Source: Pseudomonadota bacterium
GTDB lineage: Bacteria; Pseudomonadota; Gammaproteobacteria; Competibacterales; Competibacteraceae
Direction of reading: 5' to 3'
NCBI GenBank assembly: GCA_018240295.1
Contig: JAFEGB010000293.1
Coordinates: 1-55,664, forward strand
DNA: 55,664 bases
The position numbers were made by a program, and so were the translations under genes. The notes under the pieces are model-generated. The model saw only the letters and a program-made list of their open reading frames with translations, did not search any database and was not told where the DNA came from. Positions 1-9,302 of this stretch are shown here, piece by piece. How positions within the stretch are numbered: the stretch's first letter is position 1; every line of letters starts with the position of its first letter.

Positions 1-192
1 AAGGCCCGCCAGGTCAGCGATCCGGTCGAGCGCACGCAGCTCTACGGGCAGGCGCAGGTGGTGTTCAAGGAGCAGGCGCCGTGGATCACGATCGCGCACT
101 CGGTCGTCTACCAGCCGGTGCGCAAGGAAGTGCAGGGTTTCAGGATTCACCCCTTCGGGCTGAACCTGTTCTACGGCGTGGACCTGAAGTGA
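1..192 (+). CDS. Peptide ABC transporter substrate-binding protein, C-terminal fragment
   Basis: Frame 1 is open from the left edge to TGA at 190-192, giving the last 63 residues of a protein cut by the window. The tail contains APWITIAHS followed by a GFRIHPFGLN-like stretch. This matches the end of DppA/OppA-type periplasmic peptide-binding proteins (SBP family 5), which finish with a conserved Y/F-G-V segment. The gene stops 34 bp before a permease gene of the same family, so it is almost certainly the binding-protein gene of the operon that follows. Ligand specificity (dipeptide, oligopeptide, nickel or glutathione) cannot be read from this fragment. Confidence 0.85.
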   Translation, partial: KARQVSDPVERTQLYGQAQVVFKEQAPWITIAHSVVYQPVRKEVQGFRIHPFGLNLFYGVDLK

Positions 193-226
193 TGCGGCCT
201 GCGCATCCGCGGCCGGGGCGGCCGGC

Positions 227-1237
227 GTGATCGGCTTCCTGCTGCGCCGCGGGCTGCTGCTGCTGCCGACCTTCCTCGGCGTCACGGCGATCGCGTTCGC
301 GCTGATCCACCTGATCCCCGGCGATCCGCTGGAGATGATGGCCGGCGAGCGCGGCATGGACCCGGCGCGCCACGCACGGATGATGGCCGAACTCGGTTTC
401 GACCGGCCGCTGTGGCAGCAGTACCTCGGCTATCTCGGCGACCTGCTGCACGGCGACCTCGGCCGCTCGATCAACACCCGCCAGCCGGTGCTCGGTGAGT
501 TCCTGACGCTGTTTCCGGCGACCGTCGAGCTGTCGCTCGCGGCGATGCTGATCGCGACGCTGGTCGGGCTGCCGGTCGGCATCCTCGCGGCCGTGCGCCG
601 CGGCACGCTGTTCGATCACGGCGTCATGGGCGTGTCGCTCGCCGGCTATTCGATGCCGATCTTCTGGTGGGCGCTGCTCTTGATCCTGCTGTTCTCGGTG
701 CAGCTCGGCTGGACGCCGGTGTCGGGGCGGATCTCGGTGATGTTCTACGTCGAGCCGGTCACCGGCTTCCTGCTGATCGACACGCTGCTCGCCGGCGATG
801 TCGATGCCTTCCTGTCGGCGCTGCACCATCTCGTGCTGCCGGCGATCGTGCTCGGCACGATTCCGCTCGCGGTGATCGCGCGCATGACGCGCTCGGCGAT
901 GCTCGAAGTGATCCGCGAGGACTACATCCGTGCCGCCCGCGCCCGCGGCCTGTCGCCGCTGCGCGTGATCGGCGTGCATGCGCTGCGCAACGCGCTGATC
1001 CCGGTCGTGACCGTCATCGGCCTGCAGACCGGCACGCTGCTCGCCGGCGCGATCCTGACCGAGACCATCTTCGCGTGGCCGGGCGTCGGCAAGTGGCTGA
1101 TCGACTCGATCGCGCGGCGCGACTACCCGGCGGTGCAGGGCGGCATCCTGCTGGTGGCGGCGGTGGTGATGGCCGTGAACCTCGCCGTCGACCTGCTCTA
1201 CGGCCTCATCAACCCGCGCATCCGCCATGGCCGCTGA
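227..1237 (+). CDS. dppB: Dipeptide/oligopeptide ABC transporter permease, DppB type
   Basis: This 336-residue inner-membrane permease starts at GTG 227 with MIGFLLRRGLLLLPTFLG, a typical DppB/OppB amino end with the first transmembrane helix. Several further hydrophobic helices follow, and the cytoplasmic EAA loop lies near residues 230-260 (RAARARGLSPLRVIGVHALRNA). Length is normal for the family. It would form the heterodimeric channel with the next gene. Its stop overlaps the next start by 11 bp, showing tight operon coupling. The symbol follows the DppBCDF order; specificity is inferred only from the family. Confidence 0.92.
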   Translation: MIGFLLRRGLLLLPTFLGVTAIAFALIHLIPGDPLEMMAGERGMDPARHARMMAELGFDRPLWQQYLGYLGDLLHGDLGRSINTRQPVLGEFLTLFPATVELSLAAMLIATLVGLPVGILAAVRRGTLFDHGVMGVSLAGYSMPIFWWALLLILLFSVQLGWTPVSGRISVMFYVEPVTGFLLIDTLLAGDVDAFLSALHHLVLPAIVLGTIPLAVIARMTRSAMLEVIREDYIRAARARGLSPLRVIGVHALRNALIPVVTVIGLQTGTLLAGAILTETIFAWPGVGKWLIDSIARRDYPAVQGGILLVAAVVMAVNLAVDLLYGLINPRIRHGR

Positions 1238-2201
1238 GCGTCCGGGGGAGCCACAGGTCCCGGCGGCCACCGTGCCGGCCGGAAGCTTCGCGGCCGGCAG
1301 CCACGAGGCGCTGCAGGAAATCGAGGCCGTGCTGCCGGCGCCGCCGGCGCCGTGGCGCGAGAACTGGCGGCACTTCCGTGCCAATCCCGGTGCCTTCGCC
1401 GGGCTGATCGTCATCGTCGTGCTGATCGCGCTGGCGCTCGCCGCGCCGTGGATCGCGCCGCACGCGCCCGATGCGCAGTACCGCGATGCGCTGCTGAAAC
1501 CGCCGGCCTGGAGCGCCGGCGGCGATCCGCGCTTCTGGCTCGGCACCGACGATGTCGGCCGCGACCTGCTGTCGCGCCTGCTGTTCGGGGCGCGGCTGTC
1601 GCTCGCGGTCGGCTGCATCGTCGTGACGCTGTCGCTCGGTGCCGGCATCGTGCTCGGCCTGGTCGCGGGCTTCGCGCGCGGCGTCGTCGATGCGCTGATC
1701 ATGCGGCTGATGGACGTGATGCTGGCGCTGCCGAGCCTGCTGCTCGCGATCGCGATCGTCGCCGTGCTCGGCCCGAGCCTCGTCAACGCCATGGTCGCGA
1801 TCGCGATCGTCGTGCTGCCGCACTACGTGCGCCTGACGCGCGCGGCCGTGCTCGCCGAGCTGTCGAAGGACTACGTGACCGCCAGCGAACTGGCCGGGGC
1901 CGGACGGCTGCGGCAGATGTTCGTCAACGTGCTGCCGAACTGTCTGGCGCCGCTGATCGTGCAGGCGACGCTCGGCTTCTCGTCGGCGATCCTCGATGCC
2001 GCCGCCCTCGGTTTCCTCGGCCTCGGCGCGCAGCCGCCGACACCGGAGTGGGGGACGATGCTCGCCGATGCGCGCCAGTTCATCCAGCGCGCGTGGTGGG
2101 TGGTCAGCTTTCCGGGGCTGGCGATCCTGATCACGGTGCTGGCCTTCAACCTGATGGGCGACGGACTGCGCGATGCGCTCGATCCGCGCCTGAAGCGCTA
2201 G
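1227..2201 (+). CDS. dppC: Dipeptide/oligopeptide ABC transporter permease, DppC type
   Basis: This 324-residue permease is the partner of the preceding DppB-like protein. The N-terminal 45 residues are hydrophilic and rich in Pro and Ala, with WRENWRHFRANPGAFAGL leading into the first helix, the usual start of DppC/OppC proteins. The motif FWLGTDDVGRDLLSRLLFGAR (in short: LGTDDVGRD) is diagnostic of this subfamily. The EAA loop falls near residues 215-245. The ATG at 1227 lies inside the end of dppB, and the next gene starts 15 bp after the stop. No truncation is seen. Confidence 0.92.
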   Translation: MAAERPGEPQVPAATVPAGSFAAGSHEALQEIEAVLPAPPAPWRENWRHFRANPGAFAGLIVIVVLIALALAAPWIAPHAPDAQYRDALLKPPAWSAGGDPRFWLGTDDVGRDLLSRLLFGARLSLAVGCIVVTLSLGAGIVLGLVAGFARGVVDALIMRLMDVMLALPSLLLAIAIVAVLGPSLVNAMVAIAIVVLPHYVRLTRAAVLAELSKDYVTASELAGAGRLRQMFVNVLPNCLAPLIVQATLGFSSAILDAAALGFLGLGAQPPTPEWGTMLADARQFIQRAWWVVSFPGLAILITVLAFNLMGDGLRDALDPRLKR

Positions 2202-2216
2202 GGGAGTCCGTCGCCG

Positions 2217-3208
<992 letters not shown>

Positions 3209-3212
<4 letters not shown>

Positions 3213-4189
3213 GCGCGCACGGTCCGGCCGTGCTCGAAGCCGTCGATCTGTGCCGCCACTACCCGGTCCGGCGCGGCCTGCTGCAGCCGGTGCAGACCGT
3301 GCGTGCGCTCGATGGCGTGTCGTTCACGCTCGCCGCCGGCCGCACGCTCGCCGTGGTCGGCGAGTCCGGCTGCGGCAAGTCGACGCTGGCGCGGCTGCTG
3401 ACGCTGATCGAGCCGCCGACTTCGGGCGCGCTGGCGCTGCTCGGCGACGACTGCAGCGCGAGCACCGCCGCGCAGCGGCGCGAGGCGCAGCGCAGGGTGC
3501 AGATGGTGTTCCAGAACCCCTACGGCTCGCTGAACCCGCGCCAGAAGATCGGCGCGATCCTCGCCGAGCCGCTGAAAATCCACACGAAGCTCGATGCCGC
3601 CGCGCGCGAGGCGGCGGTGCGCGCGCTGATGACGCGCGTTGGCCTGCGCCCCGAGCATCACGACCGCTATCCGCACATGTTCAGCGGCGGCCAGCGCCAG
3701 CGCGTCGCCATCGCCCGGGCGCTGATGCTCAGGCCCGCCGTCGTCGTCGCCGACGAGCCGGTGTCGGCGCTCGACGTGTCGATCCAGGCGCAGGTGCTGA
3801 ACCTGCTGCTGGAGCTGCAGGAGGAGACCGGCGTCGCCTACGTGTTCATCTCGCACGATCTGGCGGTCGTGCGCCACATCGCCGATGAGGTGCTGGTCAT
3901 GTACCTCGGCCGCGCAGTCGAACAGGGCCCGGCCGATGCGGTGTTCAGCGCGCCGCGCCATCCGTACACGCGCGCGCTGCTCGCCGCCGCGCCGCGGCTG
4001 GATGCGGGCGACAGCGAGCGCGTGCCGCTGCGCGGCGAACTGCCGTCGCCGCTGTCACCGCCGGCCGGCTGCGCCTTCCACACCCGCTGCCCGTTCGCCG
4101 ACGGCGAGTGCGCGCAGTCGCGCCCGGCACCGCGCATCGTCGACGGCCGGCTGGTGGCCTGCCACCACGCCGAGCGCATCGGCGGATAA
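3209..4189 (+). CDS. dppF: Peptide ABC transporter ATP-binding protein, DppF type
   Basis: This 326-residue ATPase pairs with DppD to energise the permease. It has Walker A GESGCGKS, the Q-loop region [14 protein letters not shown] (the NPYGSLNPR form is characteristic of DppF/OppF), signature FSGGQRQR, and Walker [13 protein letters not shown]. The C-terminus carries the oligopeptide-transporter Cys motif [11 protein letters not shown]. It is the last gene of the operon. A repeat element follows, and the next gene is on the opposite strand. Confidence 0.93.
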
Positions 4190-4222
4190 CGGTCACACCG
4201 GAACGCTTGCCTCGCTTTTCAG

Positions 4223-4263
4223 CCCCTCGCCCCTCGTGGGAGAGGGGTTGGGGAGAGGGGGAG
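4223..4263. repeat. GC-rich intergenic repeat with hairpin (REP-like)
   Basis: Between the convergent ends of dppF and ppk2 lies a run of CCCTC and GAGGGG words. An exact hairpin has arms CCCCTC (4230-4235) and GAGGGG (4242-4247) around GTGGGA, followed by GGGGAGAGGGGGAG. From general knowledge, elements made of 'cccctcgccc...gagaggggttggggagaggg' are dispersed between genes in many GC-rich proteobacteria. Only one copy is in this window, so the repeat status is inferred. It may act as a bidirectional transcription end or mRNA stabiliser. The remaining bases up to 4346 hold no gene that I can see. Confidence 0.5.
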
Positions 4264-4346
4264 AAAAACCATGCACTTACTCTCCCCCGTGTGGTCGGCA
4301 TGAGTCGCCGGGGCGGGAATCCCGAACCCTGCGAACCCTGGCGGTG

Positions 4347-5264
4347 TCAGTAGCGCTCCGGCACGAACATCGTTGCCGGGACCGGCTGGCGGGTGTAGTC
4401 CTGATTGCGCACGCGCGGCGGCAGTTCGACGCTCGGGCGCGGGATTTCCGCGTAGTCGAACAGTTCGAGCAGATGGCTGATGCAGTTCAGCCGCGCACGC
4501 TTCTTGTCGACCGCCTGCACCACCCACCACGGTGCTTCCGGGATGTGCGTGCGCTCCAGCATCGCCTCCTTGGCCTTGGTGTAGGCCTCCCAGCGCCGGC
4601 GCGATTCGAGGTCCATCGGCGAGAGCTTCCACTGCTTCATCGGGTCGTGGATGCGGCTCATGAAGCGCAGGTGCTGCTCGTCGTCGGTGATCGAGAACCA
4701 GTACTTGATGACGCGGATGCCGGAGCGCACCAGCATGCGTTCGAACTCCGGCACCGAGCGGAAGAACTCCTCGACATCGTCCTCGTTGCAGAAGCCCATG
4801 ACCCGCTCGACGCCGGCGCGGTTGTACCAGCTGCGGTCGAACAGGACCATTTCACCGGCTGCCGGCAGATGCGTGACGTAGCGCTGGAAGTACCACTGCG
4901 TGCGCTCGCGGTCGTTCGGCGCCGGCAGCGCGACGACGCGGCAGACGCGCGGGTTCAGCCGCTGCGTGATGCGCTTGATCACGCCGCCCTTGCCGGCGGC
5001 ATCGCGGCCCTCGAACACGATCACGACCTTCTGGCCGCTGGTGGCGATCCAGTCCTGCAGCTTGACCAGCTCGCCCTGCAGCCGGAACAGGTTCTGGAAG
5101 TAATGCATGCGCTCGGAACGTTCGGTCTCGCGATCGGGGATCACGCCCGGTGCCACCGTGCGGTCCTCGATCTCCAGTTCCAGTTCCTCGTCGTAACCGT
5201 CGATCAGGTCTTCGTGGATGCGCGCGAGCAGCGCCTCGTGATCGGGCAGGGCAGGGATGGGCAT
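4347..5264 (-). CDS. ppk2: Polyphosphate kinase 2 (PPK2)
   Basis: This 305-residue cytoplasmic kinase belongs to the PPK2 family, which transfers phosphate between polyphosphate and nucleotides. Walker A is EGRDAAGKGG (residues 85-94). The second signature DRSWYNRAGVERVMGFC (from residue 143) is the Walker B/lid segment of class I PPK2. Further conserved pieces are QWYFQRYVTHLPA and SPMDLESRRRWEAY. I chose ATG 5264 because GGAG lies 10 bases upstream; an in-frame ATG at 5306 would only add a non-conserved leader. Single-domain length suggests an ADP- or GDP-phosphorylating class I enzyme. A possible -10 (TATAAC, about 5312-5317 on the lower strand) lies upstream. Confidence 0.93.
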   Translation of the reverse strand: MPIPALPDHEALLARIHEDLIDGYDEELELEIEDRTVAPGVIPDRETERSERMHYFQNLFRLQGELVKLQDWIATSGQKVVIVFEGRDAAGKGGVIKRITQRLNPRVCRVVALPAPNDRERTQWYFQRYVTHLPAAGEMVLFDRSWYNRAGVERVMGFCNEDDVEEFFRSVPEFERMLVRSGIRVIKYWFSITDDEQHLRFMSRIHDPMKQWKLSPMDLESRRRWEAYTKAKEAMLERTHIPEAPWWVVQAVDKKRARLNCISHLLELFDYAEIPRPSVELPPRVRNQDYTRQPVPATMFVPERY

Positions 5265-5458
5265 GGCAGGTGGTCTCCGGACGGGCAGCGTCGTGCCCTG
5301 GCGCATCAGTTATAGCCATGGTGTGTGTGCCTGCCTCTGACGACGCAGCACTGCGCCCGGAAATCCATCGGGCGCGCCTGCGCAGCGTCGGCGAGCGGTG
5401 TTGCACGGCCGTGACGGCCGGGCCGGCGTGCGCAGGCGCTGCGGCCGGAGATCCGCGA

Positions 5459-5755
5459 TCAGGAACGGCCGGCGCCGGTCAGCAGCGTGTAGCCGAGGCT
5501 GACGGCGGCCCAGAGCGTGAGTGCCAGCACGGCCTGCACGCCGAGCCGCAGCCGGCGCCGGCCGGGCGGGAGCGCCGTCGCCGACAGCCCGGCGTTCAGG
5601 CGCCGCAGCGCCAGGCCGATCGTCACGCCGAACAGGCCGGCGGCGAGCGGGGCCGGATCGCTGCCGTGCAGGCCGAGCGTGCGCCAGCCGTAATCGACGC
5701 CGAGCACCAGCGTGATGCCGGCAGCGATCGTCAGCCAGTAGGTGCGGTAGGACAT
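5459..5755 (-). CDS. Small membrane protein of unknown function
   Basis: This 98-residue protein starts at ATG 5755 (MSYRTYWLTIAAG). Three hydrophobic stretches are visible at about residues 7-25, 34-52 and 65-88, separated by short Arg-rich loops (ALRRL, PPGRRRLRL), so it is probably an inner-membrane protein. I do not recognise a family. The same frame stays open upstream to 5956, but the added residues are Arg/Pro-rich and look non-coding. No strong ribosome site is visible. It lies between leftward ppk2 (194 bp away) and a rightward gene, and could be monocistronic. Confidence 0.6.
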   Translation of the reverse strand: MSYRTYWLTIAAGITLVLGVDYGWRTLGLHGSDPAPLAAGLFGVTIGLALRRLNAGLSATALPPGRRRLRLGVQAVLALTLWAAVSLGYTLLTGAGRS

Positions 5756-5997
5756 GGGAAGCGGCTGCAGGTCGTGGGAAGCGTCGAAAGGTCGTGCCGG
5801 GGCCATCCGTCCGCAGCCGGTGCCGCAGAAGACCCTGCGCGAAGTGTCGTGCATCCGGCGGCGGGACGGCGCAGTTTCGGTGAGGTCCGGGGGCAGGCGG
5901 ACGGGGCGCCAGGATTTCTGCGGAACCGGAGCGCTGCGCAGGCCGTCGGCATCCATGCCCGTGCAAGCCCCGCAACCACGATCCGGGAGATACCGAG

Positions 5998-6447
5998 ATG
6001 AACACGCAGACCCAGAACACGCAGACCCATTCCGAAGTGCTGGCCGTGCTCGAAACCTGGCTCGGCGCGATCCGCGCCGGCGACCTCGACGCGATCGGCC
6101 GCCACTACGCCGCCGACGTGAGCGCCTACGATGCCGTCGGTCCGCTGCGCTTCCAGGGCCGCCCGGCTTACGCCGAACACTGGCGTCGCTGCCTGGAGTT
6201 CTGCGAGGGCGAGACGATCTACGAGCCGCAGCCGCCGGCCGTGTTCGCCGACAGCCAGCTCGCCGTCGTGCACTTCCTGCTGCGCTGCGGCAAGCGCAAG
6301 GCCGACGGCAGCGAGGAAAGCTCGTGGATGCGCACGACGCTCGGCCTGCGCCGCGAGGCCGGCAGCCACTGGCTGATCTTCCACGAGCACAGTTCGATTC
6401 CGTTCGACATGGAATCCGGCCAGACCCAGTTCGGGCTGACGCCTTGA
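5998..6447 (+). CDS. SnoaL-like / NTF2-fold (DUF4440-type) protein
   Basis: This 149-residue soluble protein has the cone-shaped NTF2-like pattern. An N-terminal helix (VLAVLETWLGAIRAGDLDAIGRHYAADV) is followed by FQGRPAYAEHWRRCLEF, then alternating strands ending in SSWMRTTLGLRREAGSHWLIFHEHSS. These segments are typical of SnoaL/ketosteroid-isomerase-like proteins that act as small-molecule isomerases or binding proteins. The ATG at 5998 is preceded by GGGAG with suitable spacing. The substrate cannot be inferred. The next gene, also a small-molecule-fold enzyme, follows 109 bp downstream and may be co-transcribed. Confidence 0.82.
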   Translation: MNTQTQNTQTHSEVLAVLETWLGAIRAGDLDAIGRHYAADVSAYDAVGPLRFQGRPAYAEHWRRCLEFCEGETIYEPQPPAVFADSQLAVVHFLLRCGKRKADGSEESSWMRTTLGLRREAGSHWLIFHEHSSIPFDMESGQTQFGLTP

Positions 6448-6556
6448 AGCGGCACGGTCACGGGGCCCTGCCATGCTGGCGGGCACCGGGACGGGCCAGC
6501 GGGTTCAACGCGCCGGAGCGGCTCCGTCATGCCCGGACGCCAGCGAGGAGAGAACG

Positions 6557-6967
6557 ATGAAACTGCAGCCCTACGTGTTCTTCAACGGCGATGCCGAGGC
6601 GGCCGCCCACTTCTATCGCGATGCGCTCGGCGCCGGAATCACGATGCTGATGCGCTATCGCGACTGCCCGGAAACGCCCGATCCGGCTCATGTGCCGCCG
6701 GGCAACGCCGACAAGGTCATGCACATGAGCCTGAGCATCGGTGACACCGTGCTGATGGGGGCCGATGACTGCAGCGGCAGCGGCCGGGGCTTCGCCGGCT
6801 TCTCGCTGTCGCTGAGCGTCGCCGAGGTCGCCGAGGCCGAAAAGGCCTTCGCGGCGCTGGCGGACGGCGGCAGCGTGTGCGTGCCGCTCGGCCCGACCTT
6901 CTTCTCGCCGGCCTTCGGCATGCTGAACGACCGCTTCGGCGTGTCGTGGATGATCGTCGTGATGTGA
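6557..6967 (+). CDS. VOC family protein, PhnB/glyoxalase-like
   Basis: This 136-residue protein begins MKLQPYVFFNGDAEAAAHFY, the hallmark of the PhnB/3-demethylubiquinone-like branch of the vicinal-oxygen-chelate superfamily. Internal pieces HMSLSIGDTVLMGADD and FGMLNDRFGVSWMIV match the second beta-alpha-beta-beta-beta repeat. Members are metal-binding or degenerate small-molecule enzymes; no particular reaction can be assigned. I chose ATG 6557 because GAGGAGA lies directly upstream, over an upstream in-frame ATG at 6473 that would add a non-conserved leader. A strong hairpin follows the stop. Confidence 0.88.
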   Translation: MKLQPYVFFNGDAEAAAHFYRDALGAGITMLMRYRDCPETPDPAHVPPGNADKVMHMSLSIGDTVLMGADDCSGSGRGFAGFSLSLSVAEVAEAEKAFAALADGGSVCVPLGPTFFSPAFGMLNDRFGVSWMIVVM

Positions 6968-7023
6968 GGCGCCGGGGCTGCAGCGCAGGCGCCCGCGTCA
7001 GGCTGCGCTCTGCCCGGAACGAA

Positions 7024-7051
7024 GCCGCCCGCCGCTCGTGCGGCGGGCGGT
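7024..7051. terminator. Bidirectional hairpin terminator candidate
   Basis: A 12-bp stem (GCCGCCCGCCGC at 7024-7035 against 7040-7051, last pair G-T) with loop TCGT lies between the convergent stops of the VOC gene and the DedA gene. No T-run follows on either strand, so it may be a GC-clamp type or an mRNA end stabiliser. Confidence 0.55.
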
Positions 7052-7074
7052 GCGGCGATGCCGGCGGGCGCGGT

Positions 7075-7707
7075 TCAGGCGTCCGGGGCCGGAGGGGACT
7101 TGGCTTCGGGGGCCTGCACGACGGCATCGGCTTCGATCTGCCGGTCCTTCGCGCGCCGGCGCAGCCGCATGAACAGCCACGCGAGCACCGCCAGCCCGAT
7201 GATCGTGCCGAGGATGTACAGCTGCGCGTTGTGCATGCGGCCGAGGAAGGTTTCCATCGCCTCGCCGAACAGGTAGCCGGCGCCGGCGAAGCTGATCGCC
7301 CAGACCGCGGCGCCGATCATGTTCAGCACGATGAAGCGCACCGTGGAGATGTCGCTCGCGCCGATCACGAACGGCGTGATGTTGCGCACGCCGTAATAGA
7401 ACCGGAAGGTCAGCACCAGGAAGTCGCGGTGGCGTTCGAGGTGGCGGTTGATCCAGGCCACGCGCCCGGCCCACTTCGGATGCTTGTCGAGCAGCTTGCG
7501 GCCCTGCTTGCGGCCGATGAAGAAGTAGAACTGGTCGCCGCAGAGGCTGCCGACGAAGGCCGATAGCATCACCAGCGGCAGTTCGAGGTGTCCGAGTTTG
7601 GCGATGACGCCGGCGACGATGACGACGGTTTCTCCTTCGATGAACGTCCAGATCAGAATCGTCAGATAGCCGTATTCGGCTATCCAGTGCTGGATGTTTT
7701 CAAACAT
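7075..7707 (-). CDS. DedA family membrane protein
   Basis: This 210-residue integral membrane protein of the DedA/VTT family is linked to membrane homeostasis and undecaprenyl-phosphate or lipid recycling. It has the family pattern EGETVVIVAGVIAKLG near residue 24, SAFVGSLCGDQFYFFIGRKQGRKLL at about 48-72, then FRFYYGVRNITPFVIGAS with the conserved R-x4-P-like element, and further helices to about residue 185. A hydrophilic tail (AKDRQIEADAVVQAPE) ends it. I chose ATG 7707; GTG 7713 is an alternative. It sits 133 bp downstream of the DegQ-like gene on the same strand. Confidence 0.88.
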   Translation of the reverse strand: MFENIQHWIAEYGYLTILIWTFIEGETVVIVAGVIAKLGHLELPLVMLSAFVGSLCGDQFYFFIGRKQGRKLLDKHPKWAGRVAWINRHLERHRDFLVLTFRFYYGVRNITPFVIGASDISTVRFIVLNMIGAAVWAISFAGAGYLFGEAMETFLGRMHNAQLYILGTIIGLAVLAWLFMRLRRRAKDRQIEADAVVQAPEAKSPPAPDA

Positions 7708-7840
7708 GCGCACGCACTCGGGCTGTCGGTAGGAGCAGGGGCGGCGGACCGCGCGGGGGCGCCATTGTGTCGGAGCCTCCGTGACGCGTCCATGACGCGG
7801 CGCCGCAGCGCGGTGCTGCGCTGCGGCGCCGTGCTGCGGC

Positions 7841-9268
7841 TCACTCGGGCGGCGTCAGTGCCAGGAACAGCGGGGATTCGCCGCGCCTGACCAGCACCGG
7901 CACCGGCTTGCCCTTGCCGAGTTTCGCGGCGAGTTCCTCGAACTGCGCGACCCCGGTGACCGGCTGGTTGTCGAGGCGCACGATCACGTCGCCGGTGCGG
8001 ATGCCGGCGCGAGCGGCCGGTCCCGGGGCGACCTCGCGCACGACCACGCCGGTCTCGCCCTTGCGCGCGGCCTCGGGCGGCAGCTCGCCGAGCGTCAGGC
8101 CGAGGCCGCGCCGGGTGCCGCTGCCGGCCTTGCCGGCCTGGCGCGCATCGTCGGGCAGTTCCTCGATCTTCACGGTGATCGTGGTTTCCCGGCCGTCGCG
8201 GAACACCGACAGCGTTGCGTCCTTGCCCGGCAGGTAGCTGCCGACCAGCGGCGGCAGCTCGCTGGAGCGCAGCAGCGGCCGGCCGTTGAACGCGAGCACG
8301 ATGTCGCCGGGCTTCAGGCCGGCCTTCAGCGCCGGGCCTTCGGGCAGCACCTGGCCGATCAGCGCACCGCGCGCCCGGTCGAGGCCGAAGGACTTCGCCA
8401 GATCCGGCGTGACCTCCTGGATCAGCACGCCGAGCCAGCCGCGCGCGACGCGGCCCTTGGTCTTGAGCTGTTCGGCGACATCCATCGCGACGTTGATCGG
8501 GATCGCGAACGACAGGCCCTGATAGCCGCCGGAGCGCGAGTAGATCTGCGAGTTGATGCCGACCACCTCGCCGTTGAAGTTGAACAGCGGGCCGCCGGAG
8601 TTGCCGGGGTTGACCGCGGCGTCGGTCTGGATGAACGGCACGTAGGAGTCACTCGGCAGGCTGCGCCCGAGCGCGCTGACGATGCCGGCGGTCGCGCTCG
8701 ATTCGAAGCCGAACGGCGAGCCGATCGCCAGCACCCACTGGCCGACCTTGAGCTGTTCGGCATCGCCGAGGCGCACGACCGGCAGCGGCGCGGCACCGTC
8801 GATCTTCAGCAGCGCCACGTCGCTGCGCTTGTCGGCACCGATCACCTTCGCGATCAGCTCGGTGCGGTCGCGCAACCCGACCGTCACCGTGTCGGCGCCC
8901 TCGACGACGTGGGCGTTGGTCAGCACGTAGCCGTCGGCCGAGATCACGAAGCCCGAACCGATCGAGGCCGGCAGCTCGCGCGGGCGCGGCGAATTGCCAT
9001 GCGGCATCTGCTCGAAGAAGCGCCGGAACGGCTCCTCGAACGGCGTGCCCTCGAACGGATTCTGGACCGGCGGCTTGCCGGGTTTGTCCTCGTCGGGGTC
9101 GTCGGCGGCGTCCTTCGCGGCGGTGCGGGCGCTGACGCTGACCACGGCCGGCGCGTACTGCTCGACCAGCGTCGTGAAGTCGGGCAGCTCGACGGCCGGC
9201 GCGCGGCCGGCGGCGAGCAGCACGAGGCAGGTCAGCAGCACCCGCAGGAGCGGATTCGATCCGGGCAT
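7841..9268 (-). CDS. Periplasmic trypsin-like serine protease with two PDZ domains (DegQ/DegP/MucD type)
   Basis: This 475-residue HtrA-family protease/chaperone for misfolded envelope proteins has a signal peptide at residues 1 to about 25 (LLRVLLTCLVLLAAGRAPA). The catalytic triad is complete: His120 (LTNAHVVEG), Asp150 (KRSDVALLKI) and Ser224 (NPGNSGGPLFN). An acidic linker (DDPDEDKPG) and the LA-loop region precede the protease core. Two PDZ domains follow at about residues 265-365 and 385-470. I chose ATG 9268 because GGAGG lies 7 bases upstream. It begins 34 bp after the stop of the upstream nucleotidyltransferase gene, so the two may share a transcript. Confidence 0.93.
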   Translation of the reverse strand: MPGSNPLLRVLLTCLVLLAAGRAPAVELPDFTTLVEQYAPAVVSVSARTAAKDAADDPDEDKPGKPPVQNPFEGTPFEEPFRRFFEQMPHGNSPRPRELPASIGSGFVISADGYVLTNAHVVEGADTVTVGLRDRTELIAKVIGADKRSDVALLKIDGAAPLPVVRLGDAEQLKVGQWVLAIGSPFGFESSATAGIVSALGRSLPSDSYVPFIQTDAAVNPGNSGGPLFNFNGEVVGINSQIYSRSGGYQGLSFAIPINVAMDVAEQLKTKGRVARGWLGVLIQEVTPDLAKSFGLDRARGALIGQVLPEGPALKAGLKPGDIVLAFNGRPLLRSSELPPLVGSYLPGKDATLSVFRDGRETTITVKIEELPDDARQAGKAGSGTRRGLGLTLGELPPEAARKGETGVVVREVAPGPAARAGIRTGDVIVRLDNQPVTGVAQFEELAAKLGKGKPVPVLVRRGESPLFLALTPPE

Positions 9269-9302
9269 CTGGGCCTCCGTAGCCGTCAGTAGGCAGAAAT
9301 CA

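Noticed and set aside
5310-6020. Long lower-strand frame across the SnoaL-gene leader
   Set aside because: Arg/Pro/Ala shadow; the gene within this stretch is the 98-residue membrane protein in a different frame.
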